Below the pieces are notes generated by a model. That model saw only the letters and a list, made by a program, of their open reading frames with translations, was not told the DNA's origin and ran no database searches. This document shows, one piece after another, positions 1 through 10,977 of a DNA stretch of 64,000 nt. Position 1 is the stretch's first letter; every line of letters begins with the position of its first letter. Origin of the DNA: Flaccisagitta enflata (taxonomy: Eukaryota; Chaetognatha; Sagittoidea; Aphragmophora); contig OZ231126.1 of assembly GCA_965153355.1 (NCBI GenBank), positions 806,001-870,000 of the forward strand, read 5' to 3'. Made by a program: the position numbers and the translations under genes.

Positions 1-283
1 ATGAGTGCAATCTGGTACCTGTAGCTTTTTTTGTTTAGAAATGACAAGCAAAATAGTGAAAACAGTTGTTTTGAAATTTGTGAAATAAGTTATGAGGTAG
101 GATTGAAAGTGAATTAGAGACACCTTCAATCTAAATTATCACGGCCTCTGGATAGGCTAGAGAGTTAAAAAAAAAAAGCAAATTAATCTATGTCAAAAAA
201 TCTATAAGATGAGCGCAATCTGGTTACCGTAGCTTTAGCCAATTTGAAATGACAAGCAAAAAAAGCATCGTCTTTGAAATAAT
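1..283. repeat. partial tandem duplication at window edge
   Basis: A stretch beginning near base 1 (GCAATCTGGTACCTGTAGCTT ... GAAATGACAAGCAAA in fragments) recurs at about 208-262 with small differences. It is a direct repeat with a period of roughly 207 bp. I see no gene here. Confidence 0.55.
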
Positions 284-579
284 CAGGGGTGTATATTCTT
301 GAGTCGCTTTTGATTTTTTTCCCCCCTCCTGTCTTTGATTTTTTCCCCGTTTTTATACACATGATTTTCTTCCCCATACAGCAATAAAACTAGGTAGATA
401 AGGTTTAAATAGTGTTAAATTGTGTTTTATGATTTGGTACTGTAAAAAGTTATACTTTCCCCAAATTTCCTTTTTTTTCTTTTTTTTCCGCCTTTGATTT
501 CCTTCCCCATCTCCAGACCCTTTGATTTCCCCCCCCCCCACCGGGAGGGGGGGGGGAAACTCAAGAATATACAGGCCTG
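284..579. mobile_element. hAT-type MITE, family 1, with 8-bp target duplication
   Basis: The ends are inverted repeats, CAGGGGTGTATATTCTTGAG at the left and its near complement ending GTATATTCTTGAG/CAGGCCTG at the right. The element is flanked on both sides by the identical 8-mer GAAATAAT (276-283 and 580-587). An 8-bp duplication plus a CAGGG-type end is the hallmark of hAT transposons. The interior is non-coding and carries C/G homopolymers. A second copy lies at 40256-40532. Confidence 0.85.
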
Positions 580-587
580 GAAATAAT

Positions 588-2640
588 AAGTCTATAAGAG
601 TCTAACAAAAGCAGTAGAACAATAGTATGATTTTATGAAAAAAAAATGGTTTACAAATTGCCTCCCAAAGGTAAAACCGGATAAGTAAGTAAGTAGTCAA
701 GTAGTCAAGTATGGTTTAGTAACATTTTTAACACCCCTCAAGATAACACATCACCAGTCAATACCCCTCCCAACTCCTTAATTCCCTCCTTTTCCCAACC
801 ATTACCTGACATTATCCCTCAGAGATTCACCACTCTTAGCCAATAACTTTTTAGCTAGCTCAATATAATAAATTCAGATGTTATTATGTAGCCTGAATTT
901 ATTATATTGCTTTCATCTAGATGCTATTATGTAGCCTAGCTCTGAAAGGTTAACACCATTCCCCTCCCTCCTTAGAGTTAGTAAAATAGATTAATTCAAA
1001 ATAGTTAACTAACTAGAAATTAGCTAAATATTTTGAATTTTGCACTTCTGTATGGGTGGGAATTCGGAGGTCTGAACATTCTCCTTTAGAGACTGACATG
1101 CATAATTTAAATCTAACCAAGTTTGATTTAGTCTGATTTAATTCTAATTTTGTTTCAAATTTGTCAGATTTGATTTGGTTCATCTTAATTCAATTTATTT
1201 TATTGATCTATGATAATTGTTTTTATAATTCTAAACATAAACTGATAGTCATTTTGACTATCTCTTCTATCTTATTTTTCCATTGCTCTCTCTCTTTTTT
1301 CTTGCCAGTATGATACTTGATGTACTCATGTGTCTGTTTGCCCTCTTATTGGTCAATTTTTCATCCCTTCCACTTAATCCTCTTACTTTCACCTTTCTTC
1401 TCTCTGTGGTCACCTGTTTTATGGTCACTGAGGGCTTCAGTTGATGTTTACTTTTCAGAGCCTTCTTTTGAGGGTTCATTCTTTCCTTTCCACCATTTCT
1501 CTTACTTTTCCAAGCTTTTTGCTCTCTAATTTTCACACTTAGTTTTCATTCTGTTATCCTCATGTACATTTTTGCTTTCACTGTAACTTTTCATTTCGTC
1601 TTTCATTTTCACTGTAACATTTCTTTTTCCTTTTTTCTTTGTTAATAATGGAAGGGATGCTTACCTTCATATTGGTTATTCATCAATTGGCATTTGTCAA
1701 TTGATGAATGATAGGTATGATATGTAGAGCTCTTTTCAAAAATTTTTACCAGAGATAAATTGGGGATGGAAGCTTTAACCCAGCCTTATTTTTTAAGACG
1801 GTCCACAGCCCGCTCTGGTTAGGCCTGTCTATTTTAATTTTTCCTCCTTTCAAACTAAACCTTTTACTTTCATCTTGTTATATTTCTTCTCTTTCACTTT
1901 CCTCTTGTTAAGTTTCTTCTCTATCTGAACTTTTATCTTTCCTACTTCTATTAACCACAGATAATATGTTATGTGAAATACTAGTACTATCAGTAGAATG
2001 TTTTATGTGATGTAAAGATGGGAAATCAAACAATTCCTCTGTTGGTTCTATATTTATTTCCTAGGTAGTACATGTAGTGGTTAACCCATAGGCCAAAACA
2101 TAGAATGTTGAAAAATCCAAGGATCTCATTTGCATATTGTGGTCAGATCGCGCGCAACTAGACCAACGAATATTACACTAAATTGATGGACTGTGTTGGT
2201 AGGTGGAGTGGGATAAAGTGGTGTTTGGTGTTTCTTCCCCATCAGGGTGGGATTTGGTGGACTCTGTACCCATTGCAACTACCCTTAAAATTTCTGAAAG
2301 AAATTTCCCTTTCCAATATTGATTATACGACTTGTTAAAAGTTAGAAAAAGGTCAAAAATTCCTCTCCAAGCTTGAGACATGTAGATCACAAGAATACAT
2401 ATGGCTAGCCGAAGGAGACCATACCTCTCTAGTTACCTATTCATATAGCAAGCAACTGAAACTCTCTTCTTCCTGAAATCACACTCTCAAAATATCTTAT
2501 GTCAACTAAGCAGCCTTGATATGTTTCGACTTTGTTTCGAATCGGTATTTGGGCAGAATTTTCGGGTTGGGTTGAAATGGTCAGTTTTTCGAATTTCGAG
2601 ACGTCCTGAGGTATATCAGGTCTGAGAAGATGATTAGAGG
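588..2640. other. AT-rich DNA without recognisable gene
   Basis: Low-complexity T/C-rich stretches and short repeats, for example two copies of a motif containing GATG(C/T)TATTATGTAGCCT near 875-930. No open frame has splice sites or composition that persuade me. I see nothing else. Confidence 0.4.
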
Positions 2641-2960
2641 TCATTAAAGGCGGTTTTGAAGCCTGGAGGGCAGAATTAGGTTCTAAAGAGTAGATTTGAG
2701 GTTTGAGGGGCAGGCTTGAGGGGCAGGCTTGAGGCTCAGAGGACAAATTTGAGGCCTAAAGAGCTGATATGGGGCCTGGAGGATGGATTTGGGGTATGGA
2801 GGGCTAATTTGAGGTCTGGAGGGCAGATATGAGGTCTGGAGAGCAGATTTAAGGTCTCAAGGGCTAAATTGAGGTTTGAAAGGGCTATTCAGCCTATTCT
2901 GATGGCTCAGAGGGCCAAAATCAGGCCTGAGAGGGCAAAATTGAGGCCCCCAATGGCCAA
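2640..2960. repeat. degenerate 20-bp-class minisatellite (GAGGTCTGGAGGGCAGATTT type)
   Basis: Imperfect tandem units built on GAGGTCTGGAGGGCAGATTT run up to the conserved hairpin module at 3012-3060. The same arrangement appears reversed at 42430-42770 and in decayed form at 31090-31330, so this is part of a dispersed composite repeat rather than an isolated array. Confidence 0.6.
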
Positions 2961-3011
2961 GGGGGAGGGACGGAAGGACAGACGGAAGGACGGAAGGACG
3001 GACGTCTCAAA

Positions 3012-3061
3012 ATTCCCCCCTGTGTCCTACAGGACATCGGCCCTTTGGGGCCGCTGCCCAA
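3012..3061 (+). repeat. conserved double-hairpin repeat end (TGTCCTACAGGACA ... GGCCCTTTGGGGCC)
   Basis: Two adjacent small palindromes, TGTCCTACAGGACA and GGCCCTTTGGGGCC, followed by GCTGCCC. The module recurs at 25468-25520, 33215-33275, 33650-33700 and 42767-42815. At 33215-33700 it forms both ends of one element, so this copy is probably a transposon end. Confidence 0.6.
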
Positions 3062-3120
3062 AAAGGACAAAATGGTGAGGGAGAGAGCGGCAGGAAGAGG
3101 AAGAGGATAAGGAAGAGAAA

Positions 3121-3293
3121 CAAGGCCGGATACACGGCCACCAGTTGGGGACGGGTGGGCAAAGCGAATATGCGCATTTACCCACTTTTCGACTCGTGTC
3201 CACGGACCGACCAACCAACCAACCGACCGACCGACCGACCGACCGACCAACCGATGGACAAAGCCTCTTATAGAGTTGCGTGTCTGCAACTAA
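3121..3293 (+). mobile_element. HINE-like element, AGTTGCG subfamily
   Basis: Begins CAAGGCCGGATACACGGCC, has a (GACC)n core and ends with a hairpin AGTTGCGTGTCTGCAACT followed by AA. The subterminal 5' motif (AGTTGGGGAC) is mutated relative to the terminus. No long target duplication is visible. Confidence 0.8.
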
Positions 3294-3471
3294 AAAGATA
3301 GTGGAATCGATCGGTACCATTGTGCATCATTATTAATGGCATTATTGTAGCTCATTTTCTCATAACGTATCGGCTTTTTGTTTCGAGCAGGCGAAAAAAG
3401 GCATCACTGTCTTGTCCACCGGATGGACGAAGAAATAGGTTATATCGATTGAATTCGACCACCCCTTCAAA

Positions 3472-3632
3472 CAAGGCCGGATACACGGCAATCCAGTCGC
3501 GGACGGTTGGGCAGGAGCAGTAATGCAAAAACCGCTCGGAATTCAAAAATGTGACGGACTGACAGATGGACGGACGGACGGACCTACCAACCTACCGACG
3601 GACAAGGTGTAGAGTTGCGTGTCCGCGACTAA
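3472..3632 (+). mobile_element. HINE-like element
   Basis: Begins CAAGGCCGGATACACGGC, contains the GTGGGCAGGAGC-type box as GTTGGGCAGGAGC, a GGAC/CCTACC core, and ends in TTGCGTGTCCGCGACTAA. Flanks are A runs. Confidence 0.8.
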
Positions 3633-3765
3633 AAACCTTTTTGAAGCCGCTTAATGCCAACCGTAAATTCTTAAACTTCTGTAGTATTCAATCCCAATTG
3701 TTACTATAAAGAAATGTTATGATAGATTGAGAGTGTTTGAATGACAAAATGGGAACAACTAAGCA

Positions 3766-4107
3766 TTGGGGGGGTCAGTATCAACCAAGTTTGGAAATGC
3801 CAATCGGACATATGACCAGGCCATGCACGATTACAAATCAACTTAATAACCAGAAGAAAAAGTTCATGAGACTTCATTATTTACAGTCGTGCCAACCCTA
3901 CCTTTCCCATAGTAAAGTATGGGAGCTTCCTCTTCCTCCTCCTTCTCCCTATTCATTACAATGTAAATATAGGCTGTGGCACGACTGTAAATGATATGAT
4001 GCGACCCCATTTTCCTTTTACATGCGTTTGTATATCAAAATTGTGCACACATTAGCCATATATCCAAGTGGAATTTCCAAAGTTGGTTGATACCGACCCC
4101 CCCACTA
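3766..4107. mobile_element. foldback element with nested MITE
   Basis: Left arm GGGGGGTCAGTATCAACCAA with continuing homology faces a right arm ending TTGGTTGATACCGACCCCCC. Arms are about 35-45 bp with mismatches. A smaller element (3884-3987) sits between them. Confidence 0.65.
3884..3987. mobile_element. 104-bp mariner-type MITE with TA duplication
   Basis: Perfect ends CAGTCGTGCCA and TGGCACGACTG, flanked by TA on each side (3882-3883, 3988-3989). TA duplication and a CAGT-type end fit Tc1/mariner. The interior is non-coding. Confidence 0.75.
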
Positions 4108-4173
4108 AGCATACATATGGATACATTGTGAAAGGAGTTGATACCTTTTTGTATGTTGGGTTCGTATCTGTAG

Positions 4174-4391
4174 ATACAAAAGAGACTAACTGTGCCAAAA
4201 CAAAGCGGGAAAATGCCGACGCAGAACACAAAAATGCCGAAGATTCCAAAGATAATGTCGATCACCGACAGACAGACGACGTGACGATGGAATCGCTGCA
4301 AAACGATAGGACAAGTAGATCGGAAATAAAATTGAATTTCAAATCCAAGGATATTGACTACATTTCTACCCCTCGCAGCAAAATGTTCTAA
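4174..4391 (+). CDS. candidate last exon, unknown acidic/polar protein
   Basis: I do not recognise this protein. A possible acceptor (TTCGTATCTGTAG) precedes a frame that runs about 72 codons to TAA at 4389. The predicted peptide is hydrophilic, rich in D, E, K, N and S, and ends in ...STPRSKMF. The stretch is more GC-rich than its surroundings, which is the main reason for calling it. The frame continues upstream into a foldback transposon arm, so that part is unlikely to be coding. No upstream exon was identified and expression is unknown. It could be a chance frame. Confidence 0.3.
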
Positions 4392-4679
4392 CGAGTGATT
4401 TGTCTGTCCATCAAGATACTGACGGTTGCATGGTTATGTCCATAAGTGTATGGCGCGGAATCTCAAAGTTTCAAGTCTGACAGAGCCTCAAGCCCGACAG
4501 GCGTTATAACCTATTTAATCTTTTCAAATCTTGAATTACACTCTCATGCAAGAAACAACAGCCTAAATTGTTAGAAAACCACAAATATTTTCTCATTCTT
4601 CCCCTGAATATGCATTTTCGCTCCTGTTTTCTTTTTCCTTCATTTTTTGCCTTTTTTTTTGCATGGGTTAAGTCCGACA

Positions 4680-5130
4680 GGGGTGTATGTCCGACAAGCA
4701 GGGACGTTGGCTGACGTCCCTGACGTCCCTCCCCGTAGACCCATGGTTATGTCATTGCATTGGTCCCTTCCAACTGCAACTGTGTGTAATTATGTAATTA
4801 TGTAATTATGCCGTGATAAAACTAGTTATGTAGTTAGGTTATGATGTAGTTATGTAATGTTGTAGTTAGGATAAGTTAATTAACATAGAGCACGCAACTG
4901 TTGACCTGTAAAACTTGTTTTTTTTCTGCTCCTAAATCTCCTGTCAGGCCCATCTTGGTCCCGCTCTCCCTTAAATCTCTCTTCCAGCCCCCCCCCCCCC
5001 CCTGCATGTGTCTGAACATGTTGACTGCTTTAAGTGAGTACTATCTTGGAAATAGAAATCTTTAAACATTGAAAATTAGTTCATTTACTGATGTGAAAAT
5101 GGATACGAACTTATTAGAAAGTCATTAATA
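4680..5130. other. intergenic, short ATGTAATT repeats
   Basis: Contains ATGTAATT-type tandem repeats around 4790-4870, a GACGTCCCT direct repeat near 4715-4735 and a C-homopolymer near 4990. No gene seen. Confidence 0.4.
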
Positions 5131-5131
5131 T

Positions 5132-5258
5132 TTAGTGTGAGGCCCTATTGACTGAACCACACCCGCCATTTGTCCGGGAAGGATTTTGAAGAGCTTTTTG
5201 AGGTTTTCTAGGGTAACGACTATCCAGACCATTCTCGTCATTTTCTTGATCCTTTTTC
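5132..5258 (-). CDS. candidate 3' exon of a minus-strand gene
   Basis: In minus orientation an open frame of about 40 codons ends at TAA (5132-5134); its sequence is basic and polar with ...GGCGSVNRASH at the end. Local composition is richer in GC than the flanks. The upstream acceptor is weak (AAATGTAG), and a second frame across the same bases is also open. It may belong with the exon at 5644-5814. Product unknown. Confidence 0.22.
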
Positions 5259-5305
5259 TTTACTACATTTAGACTTAAAGCTCGAAAGAGACTCAACAAG
5301 TCATA

Positions 5306-5564
5306 GAAAAATTAGTGACGTAAATGAAGCGCTTCAAATTTGCAAGCAGTCTACGCAAATTGCATCTGTCTATCTCAATGCGTTTAGAAGTAATTCAATA
5401 ATGAGTGAAACGATATCATTTGAAAATTTTGAAGAAATAGCAAAAGCAAAATTGAAATATTTCATTCAAAGTTAAATAACTTTTGAACGCATTGAGTTAA
5501 AGAGATGCTATTTGGGTAGACTGCTTGCAAATTTGAAGGGCTTCATTTTTGTCACTAATTTTTC
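5306..5564. mobile_element. foldback MITE, long terminal inverted repeats
   Basis: GAAAAATTAGTGACGTAAAT at the left is matched by ATTTTTGTCACTAATTTTTC at the right, and similarity continues inward for about 90 bp. No clear target duplication. It lies between two candidate minus-strand exons, so it would be intronic if that gene is real. Confidence 0.7.
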
Positions 5565-5643
5565 AAAGATCAAGCTAATGTAACCAGAGATATTAGTTAA
5601 AACAAGTGTAAAGATTTCTATTTCCAAGATAGTAGTTTCTTAC

Positions 5644-5814
5644 ATGCGCTTTGAATTCCATGTTCGGGTCGTTGGAGCTCACATTCCAGTTTCCAATATT
5701 GAAGTGGTACATAGGCTCCGCTCTTGAGTTGGCGTTTTTGTTGTAAACGCAGTTAGGCGCCCCACAGCCGATTGGCGTCGGAGCCGAGGTCACGACAGAA
5801 GAGGCCTCGTCATC
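5644..5814 (-). CDS. candidate internal exon, 57 codons, unknown secreted-type domain
   Basis: In minus orientation a good acceptor (CCAATTTCCAAACAG) and a good donor (GCGCAT|GTAAGAA) bound exactly 171 nt, open in one frame with phase 0 at both sides. The peptide has two close cysteines (GCGAPNC) and then an aromatic/polar stretch with HFNIGNWNV. GC content is clearly above the AT-rich flanks. I do not recognise the family. The reading frame upstream to 5940 is open as well and has an ATG, but with lower coding appearance. The exon is symmetric, so it could be skipped without a frameshift. Confidence 0.45.
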
Positions 5815-6220
5815 CTGTTTGGAAATTGGAAAACAGCCTAAGCTACGAAATCGCGACATGATAAACAAACAGTGATGTAAACGGCGAAATCTTTCTTCTC
5901 TGTTTTCAGATGCGTCCTTCCTGTAAGAAGGTTTCACCATTTGCCCGTCTTTTCTTTTCGCTGATATACTTTACTAAGATGGTATAACGACGATGACTTT
6001 GACGATGAAACAAACGATAACAACAATGGCGATGATATAGCCAAATCAATACTCTGCATTTTGCTAATTGCTATACATGTATATGATATATCATCATCAC
6101 AGTCGTTGTCGTCGTCATCGTCATTTTACCATCTTGGAAAAAAATTTTTCCGTTTTAAAACACTCATTTCTTTGACTAAGAACCTTGCTTAAAAGAACAT
6201 TGAGGCTCAGAAGAGGAAAA

Positions 6221-6397
6221 CAAGGCCAGATACACGGCTACCGAAGTCGTGTGTGGGTGGGCAGGAGCAGCAATGAATAAGGATAACTCAAGCATTTGTG
6301 TAGGAGCGTCAAAAAAAGCCAAAAAAAGCTAACAGCGACCGACCGACGGACCGACTGACAGACATAGCGGGTTGTAGAGTCGCGTGCACGCAACTAA
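6221..6397 (+). mobile_element. HINE-like element, AGTCGCG subfamily
   Basis: Begins CAAGGCCAGATACACGGC, carries GTGGGCAGGAGC and a GACC core, and ends AGTCGCGTGCACGCGACT plus AA. The 5' subterminal motif has decayed to AGTCGTGTGT. Confidence 0.85.
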
Positions 6398-6479
6398 AAA
6401 TAAGAACATTCATAAAAACATTGCCAGCTTTAAAACCAGGGGAATTTAAAAAACTTCTGAACATTATTCATCGCTTTTA

Positions 6480-7079
6480 CAGGGTCATCCACCTGAGTTG
6501 TCGGATTCTGTTAAGCTTTTACTCTCTGATGCCAAGAGACATGGATTTAAAATTAATCAAGTCTTGAAGAGTATAGATTGACATTTTTTGTATCAAAATT
6601 TCAGCTATTTTGGTCAAGTAGTTTGTCTTTTATTTCGATTTGAACTGACTTGAGTATTTCCCCATTTAACAGATTTTCCATCTAAAATCAAGAATTCTGC
6701 TTGCCTTCATTTTCATTTTTTTAAATATTCATGTCAAAGAGGCAAGATTGATCTCAAATGACAAATAAGCTGACAAACGTTCTAAACTACGACAAAAACA
6801 TCACTGATTCAAGCCTTTTTAGGCTTGTTGATTCAAAAAAAATTGTGATGTTAACCTGCATAATTCTTGGAATTTATTGGAAAATCTCACCAGTCCTGAA
6901 ATAAAAGCTTTAAGTTCAAATCCATGTAGAAGACACACTACTTGACCAAAATGGATGAAATTTTGATACAAAAAATGTCAATCTATACTCTTCAACATTT
7001 GATTAATTTCAAATCCATGTCTCTTGGCATTAGAGAGTAAAAGCTTAACAGAATCCGACAACTCAGGTGGATGACCCTG
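6480..7079. mobile_element. 600-bp mariner-type foldback MITE
   Basis: Ends CAGGGTCATCCACCTGAGTT and its complement, flanked by TA (6478-6479 and 7080-7081). The inverted arms extend about 150 bp inward (for example a shared GACATTTTTTGTATCAAAAT). A relative with the same layout lies at 16290-16880. Non-coding. Confidence 0.85.
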
Positions 7080-7243
7080 TAAGAACAATTCCTTGTGGAA
7101 CACAGTTTACAAGGACAAGAAATTCAAGTAGGACTGCAATTGCAATACTTGACTTCAATCTGCACTGCATCCTTAACACAATTTGATTTGTTTGAGATAA
7201 ACATCTTGGTTGATGTTCCTCGTCATGTCACAGTTGAAAATAA

Positions 7244-7501
7244 CAAGGCCAACACCTATAAGTCGCGTGCGAGACTTACATTTTGAAAGGGCACTGTTGT
7301 TTCAACTTTCATTTAGAATGACTTAGAATAACTTAGAATGACTTAAAATGACTTAGAATGACTCATTAAACTCTTATATGACCCAAAATGGCCTAAAGAA
7401 ATAAAATTGATAAAATAAGTAAAAGCGTGAACGACCGACCAACCGACCGACCAATGGACGGACGGACAAAGCGGGGTATAGAGTTGCGTGCACGCGACTA
7501 A
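7244..7501 (+). mobile_element. HINE-like element, variant 5' end
   Basis: Begins CAAGGCCAACACCTATAAGT and then has AGTCGCGTGC, the exact complement of the terminal GCACGCGACT. It lacks the GTGGGCAGG box. The core is (GACC)n/(GGAC)n. A related variant is at 57464-57705. Confidence 0.8.
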
Positions 7502-7554
7502 GAATCAGAAAGAAGAACATTCCAGTGAAAATTACAGTATATTTTTTTAGAATG

Positions 7555-9561
7555 CAACATAAGAAACCTATATATCCGCTTCTGAGCATCTTAGCAAGAT
7601 GCGGATTGCACCATTGGATAGAGCACGAAAAACTATTTTTTCAATGTTCTTTCTGAAATCATGATGCAATATAACATATCTCTACCACCAAGCCAGTAAA
7701 AACATTGCAGACTATGACATCTTTAACATCTCGAAATTGGCCGTCTGATTCTCCATTAAAAAAAAATGAGGAAGATCAGTTGATCAAAAAATTAGTGATA
7801 AGTGCAGTAAATAGACGTTTTCTGCGCGCCTTGAGTACTTAACTTATAGAGAGAAATTCTGCATCTTTTGTCTAGATTTGTTTGACCCATCAAAGTGGAC
7901 ATAAGCCTACAGCGCTACAGCTATGATTTGACACATGAGTTCATGCATTTGTCTCATTTTAAGCCCTCATTCTTAAAGGACTTTGATAATGTAAAAAACA
8001 TATGAAAAACAATGTTTCCCGGACTTTTAAAAAACTTGAGGTCTTCAACTGCAATGATATTTGAATTTTTTTTTGTGGATCATCATCCATGTGTGACACA
8101 ACTAAAAAAATCAAGAAAGGAGCATTGATGGACACTCCAACCCTTTTTCTCACCAAATTTATGAGAGAGAGCGCTTTTCTTAAACATTTACTTTCATATG
8201 CTGGCTTACCACTAGTGAGGGGAAGTTTCACTGAAAATGGGACATATTGAGGTACAATTAAGCTTGGTTGCTGAGGTTTTTTTATAAATTTCTCTCAGAA
8301 ATGAAAAAAACAGTGTAAAAGGTCTTAAAATCATTTCAGAGGTTGACTGCATCCTTTAAAGGAAAAGACGATTATTCAAAAATGTTTTTTTCATGAAATA
8401 TTTGACATAAGACGATAGGTCAAGCTGAAAAAAGACTAAAATGAAATTGTTGGGCCCTCTGACACAGATATTTGATCATAGAAAGATGAAAAACATGAAA
8501 AATTCAATTTTTGACAAATTTAATGTTTTTTTTACTTTGATTTTTTTCACGAAAACTAGCTAATATCAATCTAATTTTAAAAAACAAACCAAAATATGCA
8601 GAAAAAACTTGTTTTACATTAATTCCCTACAACTTAGATGAAGAAAAATCAATTTTCCAACAACTTGTGATAGGGGACCCCCTGTTTAAAGAGTGCAGTA
8701 AATAGACGTTTTCTGCGCGCCTTGACTACTTAACTTATAGAGAGAAATTCTGCATCTTCTGTCTAGATTTGTTCGACCCATCAAAGTGGATATATGATTT
8801 CACTCATGAGTTCATGCATTTGTCTGGTTTCAAGCCCTCATTCTTAAAGGACTTAGATATAAAATTAAATTGATAATGTGAAAAAACATTTGAAAAACAA
8901 TGTTTCCCCGACTTTTAAAAAACTTGAGGTCTTCAACTGCAATGATATTTGAATTTTTTGCTGTGGATCATCATTCATGTGTGATACAACTAAACAACAT
9001 AAGAAACCCATATATCTCCGCTCTTGAGCATTGTAGCAAGATGCGGATTGCACCATTCAATAGAGCACAAAAAAACTATTTTTTTTTTTGTTTTTTTTCT
9101 GACATGTTGGAATATGACGCATGTCCAGCAAAATGCCAGTAAAAACATTGACATCTCTCACATCAGGAAATTGGCTGTCTGATTATCCCAAAAAAAATGA
9201 GGAGGTTCAGAGGATTAAATGATTAACAATCAAGGGGCTTCCCTGTGATCTCCTGGACAGACTTTAGAAAATATTTGGGTCATGATTCAGTTGGCCTCAT
9301 GATCAGGATGCAGTCAACCTCTGAAACGATTTTAACACCCTTTACACTGTTTTTTTTCTTGAGAGAAATTTATAAAAAAACCTCAGCAACCAAGCTTAAG
9401 TATACCTCAATATGTCCCATTTTCAGTGAAACATGAAATTGAGCCACTTCCCCTCACTAGTGGTAAGCCAGCATATGAAAGTAAATGTTTAAGAGAAGCG
9501 CTCTTGCTCATAAATTTGGTGAAAAAAGGGTTGGAGTGTCCATCAATGCTCCTTTCTTGAT
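7555..9561. repeat. nested direct and inverted repeat cluster
   Basis: Three blocks are duplicated directly: 7555-7775 with 8996-9215, 7801-7900 with 8693-8790, and 7930-8105 with 8815-8990, in a rearranged order. A fourth block (8104-8354) recurs inverted at 9306-9561. Open frames here are AT-rich and duplicated with the blocks; I see no gene. The right inverted arm ends where a HINE-like element begins. Confidence 0.75.
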
Positions 9562-9563
9562 TT

Positions 9564-9765
9564 TTAGTCGCGTGCACGCGACTCTACAACCCGCTTTGTC
9601 CGTCGGTTGGTCGGTCGGGCGGTCGGTGGGTCGGTCGGTCAAACTTTACTTTTTTTTATGATTTTATTTCTTTGACCTCACTGCTCCTGCCAAAATGGTC
9701 TGGTGACCTCAAATATGGCCCCTGCCCACCCGCACGCAACTTCGGTAGCCGTGTATCCGGCCTTG
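9564..9765 (-). mobile_element. HINE-like element, AGTCGCG subfamily
   Basis: Reverse orientation: TTAGTCGCGTGCACGCGACT at the left is the hairpin end; CCGGCCTTG at the right is the complement of the 5' end. A minisatellite starts at the next base. Confidence 0.85.
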
Positions 9766-10176
9766 TCGTAGAGGACGAGATTAGGTCGTTGAGGCCGAGA
9801 TTAGGTTGTTGAGGCCGAGATTAGGTCGTTGAGGCTGAGATTAGGTCGTTGAGGCCTAGATTAGGTCGTTGAGGCCGAGATTAGGTCGTTGAGGCCGAGA
9901 TTAGGTTGTTGAGGCCGAGATTAGGTCGTTCAGGCCGAGATTAGGTCCTTCAGGCCGAGATTAGGTCGTTCAGGCCAAGATTAGGTCCTTCAGGCTGAGA
10001 TTAGGTCGTTCAGGCCGAGATTAGGTCGTTCAGGCCGAGATTAGGTCGTTCAGGCCGAGATTAGGTCGTTCAGGCCAAGATTAGGTCGTTCAGGCCGAGA
10101 TTAGGTCGTTCAGGCCGAGATTAGGTTGTTCAGGCCAAGATTAGGTGTCTGAGGCCGAGATTAGGTCGTTGAGGCC
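9766..10176. repeat. 20-bp minisatellite, about 20 copies (GAGGCCGAGATTAGGTCGTT)
   Basis: Tandem 20-mers with two variant blocks: GTTGAGG units first, GTTCAGG units from about 9930 to 10130. The array abuts the 5' end of one HINE-like element and lies 40 bp from another. The same unit makes the array at 57720-58760. Confidence 0.9.
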
Positions 10177-10216
10177 ATCACATCTGGCGAAAATGTGACA
10201 CGCTTTCGTAAGTCAA

Positions 10217-10355
10217 CAAGGCCGGATAAATGGCCAATTCCAGTCGAGCGGGTGGGCAGGGGCAGAAATGCGCATTTTCCCACATTTCGACTTGTGCTCA
10301 CCAACGGACGGACGGATGGTCAAAGCCTCTCATAGAGTCGCTAGTCCGCGACTAA
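10217..10355 (+). mobile_element. HINE-like element
   Basis: Begins CAAGGCCGGATAAATGGCC and ends GTCGCTAGTCCGCGACTAA. It has a short GGAC core. Confidence 0.75.
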
Positions 10356-10685
10356 AAACGTAACAATATCACATTTTTCACTCTGAAAAAAAAAAATTCA
10401 ATATGATTAGGTACCGCCAAAAGTTATTGCTTGATCGCCGTACAACTTACTCAGGATGAGTCAAGGAGTTGGATGGTCATTCATATAAAATTTCAGAAGA
10501 TTTCATATAATATTCTTAAATCTATACTATTTCTAAATTTTGAGGCAGGTAGGCTGGTTGGGGTGGTTTGACTTTTCTGAAACTTGACACCATGCTAGAC
10601 AAGGTCATCAGATTTTACCTTACAAAAAATCAAGGCAATCGGTCGATTCGTCTCTGAGTAATGGCCTTTTAAAGTTTAGATAGAA

Positions 10686-10851
10686 CAAGGCCGGATACAC
10701 GGCCACCAGTTGCGGACGGGTGGGCAGGAGCGGAAATGTGCGTTTTCACACATTTCGACTCGTGCTCACCGACGGACCAACCGACCAACCGACCGACGGA
10801 CAGACGGACGGACGGACAAAGCCTCTTATAGAGTTGCGTGTCCGCAACTAA
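10686..10851 (+). mobile_element. HINE-like element, AGTTGCG subfamily, perfect subterminal pairing
   Basis: The 5' motif AGTTGCGGAC is the exact complement of the terminal GTCCGCAACT; the terminal hairpin is AGTTGCGTGTCCGCAACT. It interrupts the SINE-like repeat; the other copy of that repeat (near 59513) shows the uninterrupted site with a short A run. Confidence 0.9.
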
Positions 10852-10977
10852 AAAGTCCCGATGATTTCAGTTCGCGATTTTGATCAATGCGCGGAACAAT
10901 TTGCTCGTTTCAGATCTGATTGTTGATCAGTAAGAATTGTTCAACCTTCGTTTCCCTGTCATAGCAGACTGGTAATT

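Noticed and set aside
2441-3320. Open frames of about 100 codons near 2.4-3.3 kb
   Set aside because: They follow the degenerate minisatellite and the core of a HINE-like element (poly VGRSVGRSV).
9766-10176. CRISPR-like array
   Set aside because: The 20-bp units are contiguous with no unique spacers. It is a minisatellite in a eukaryotic context.
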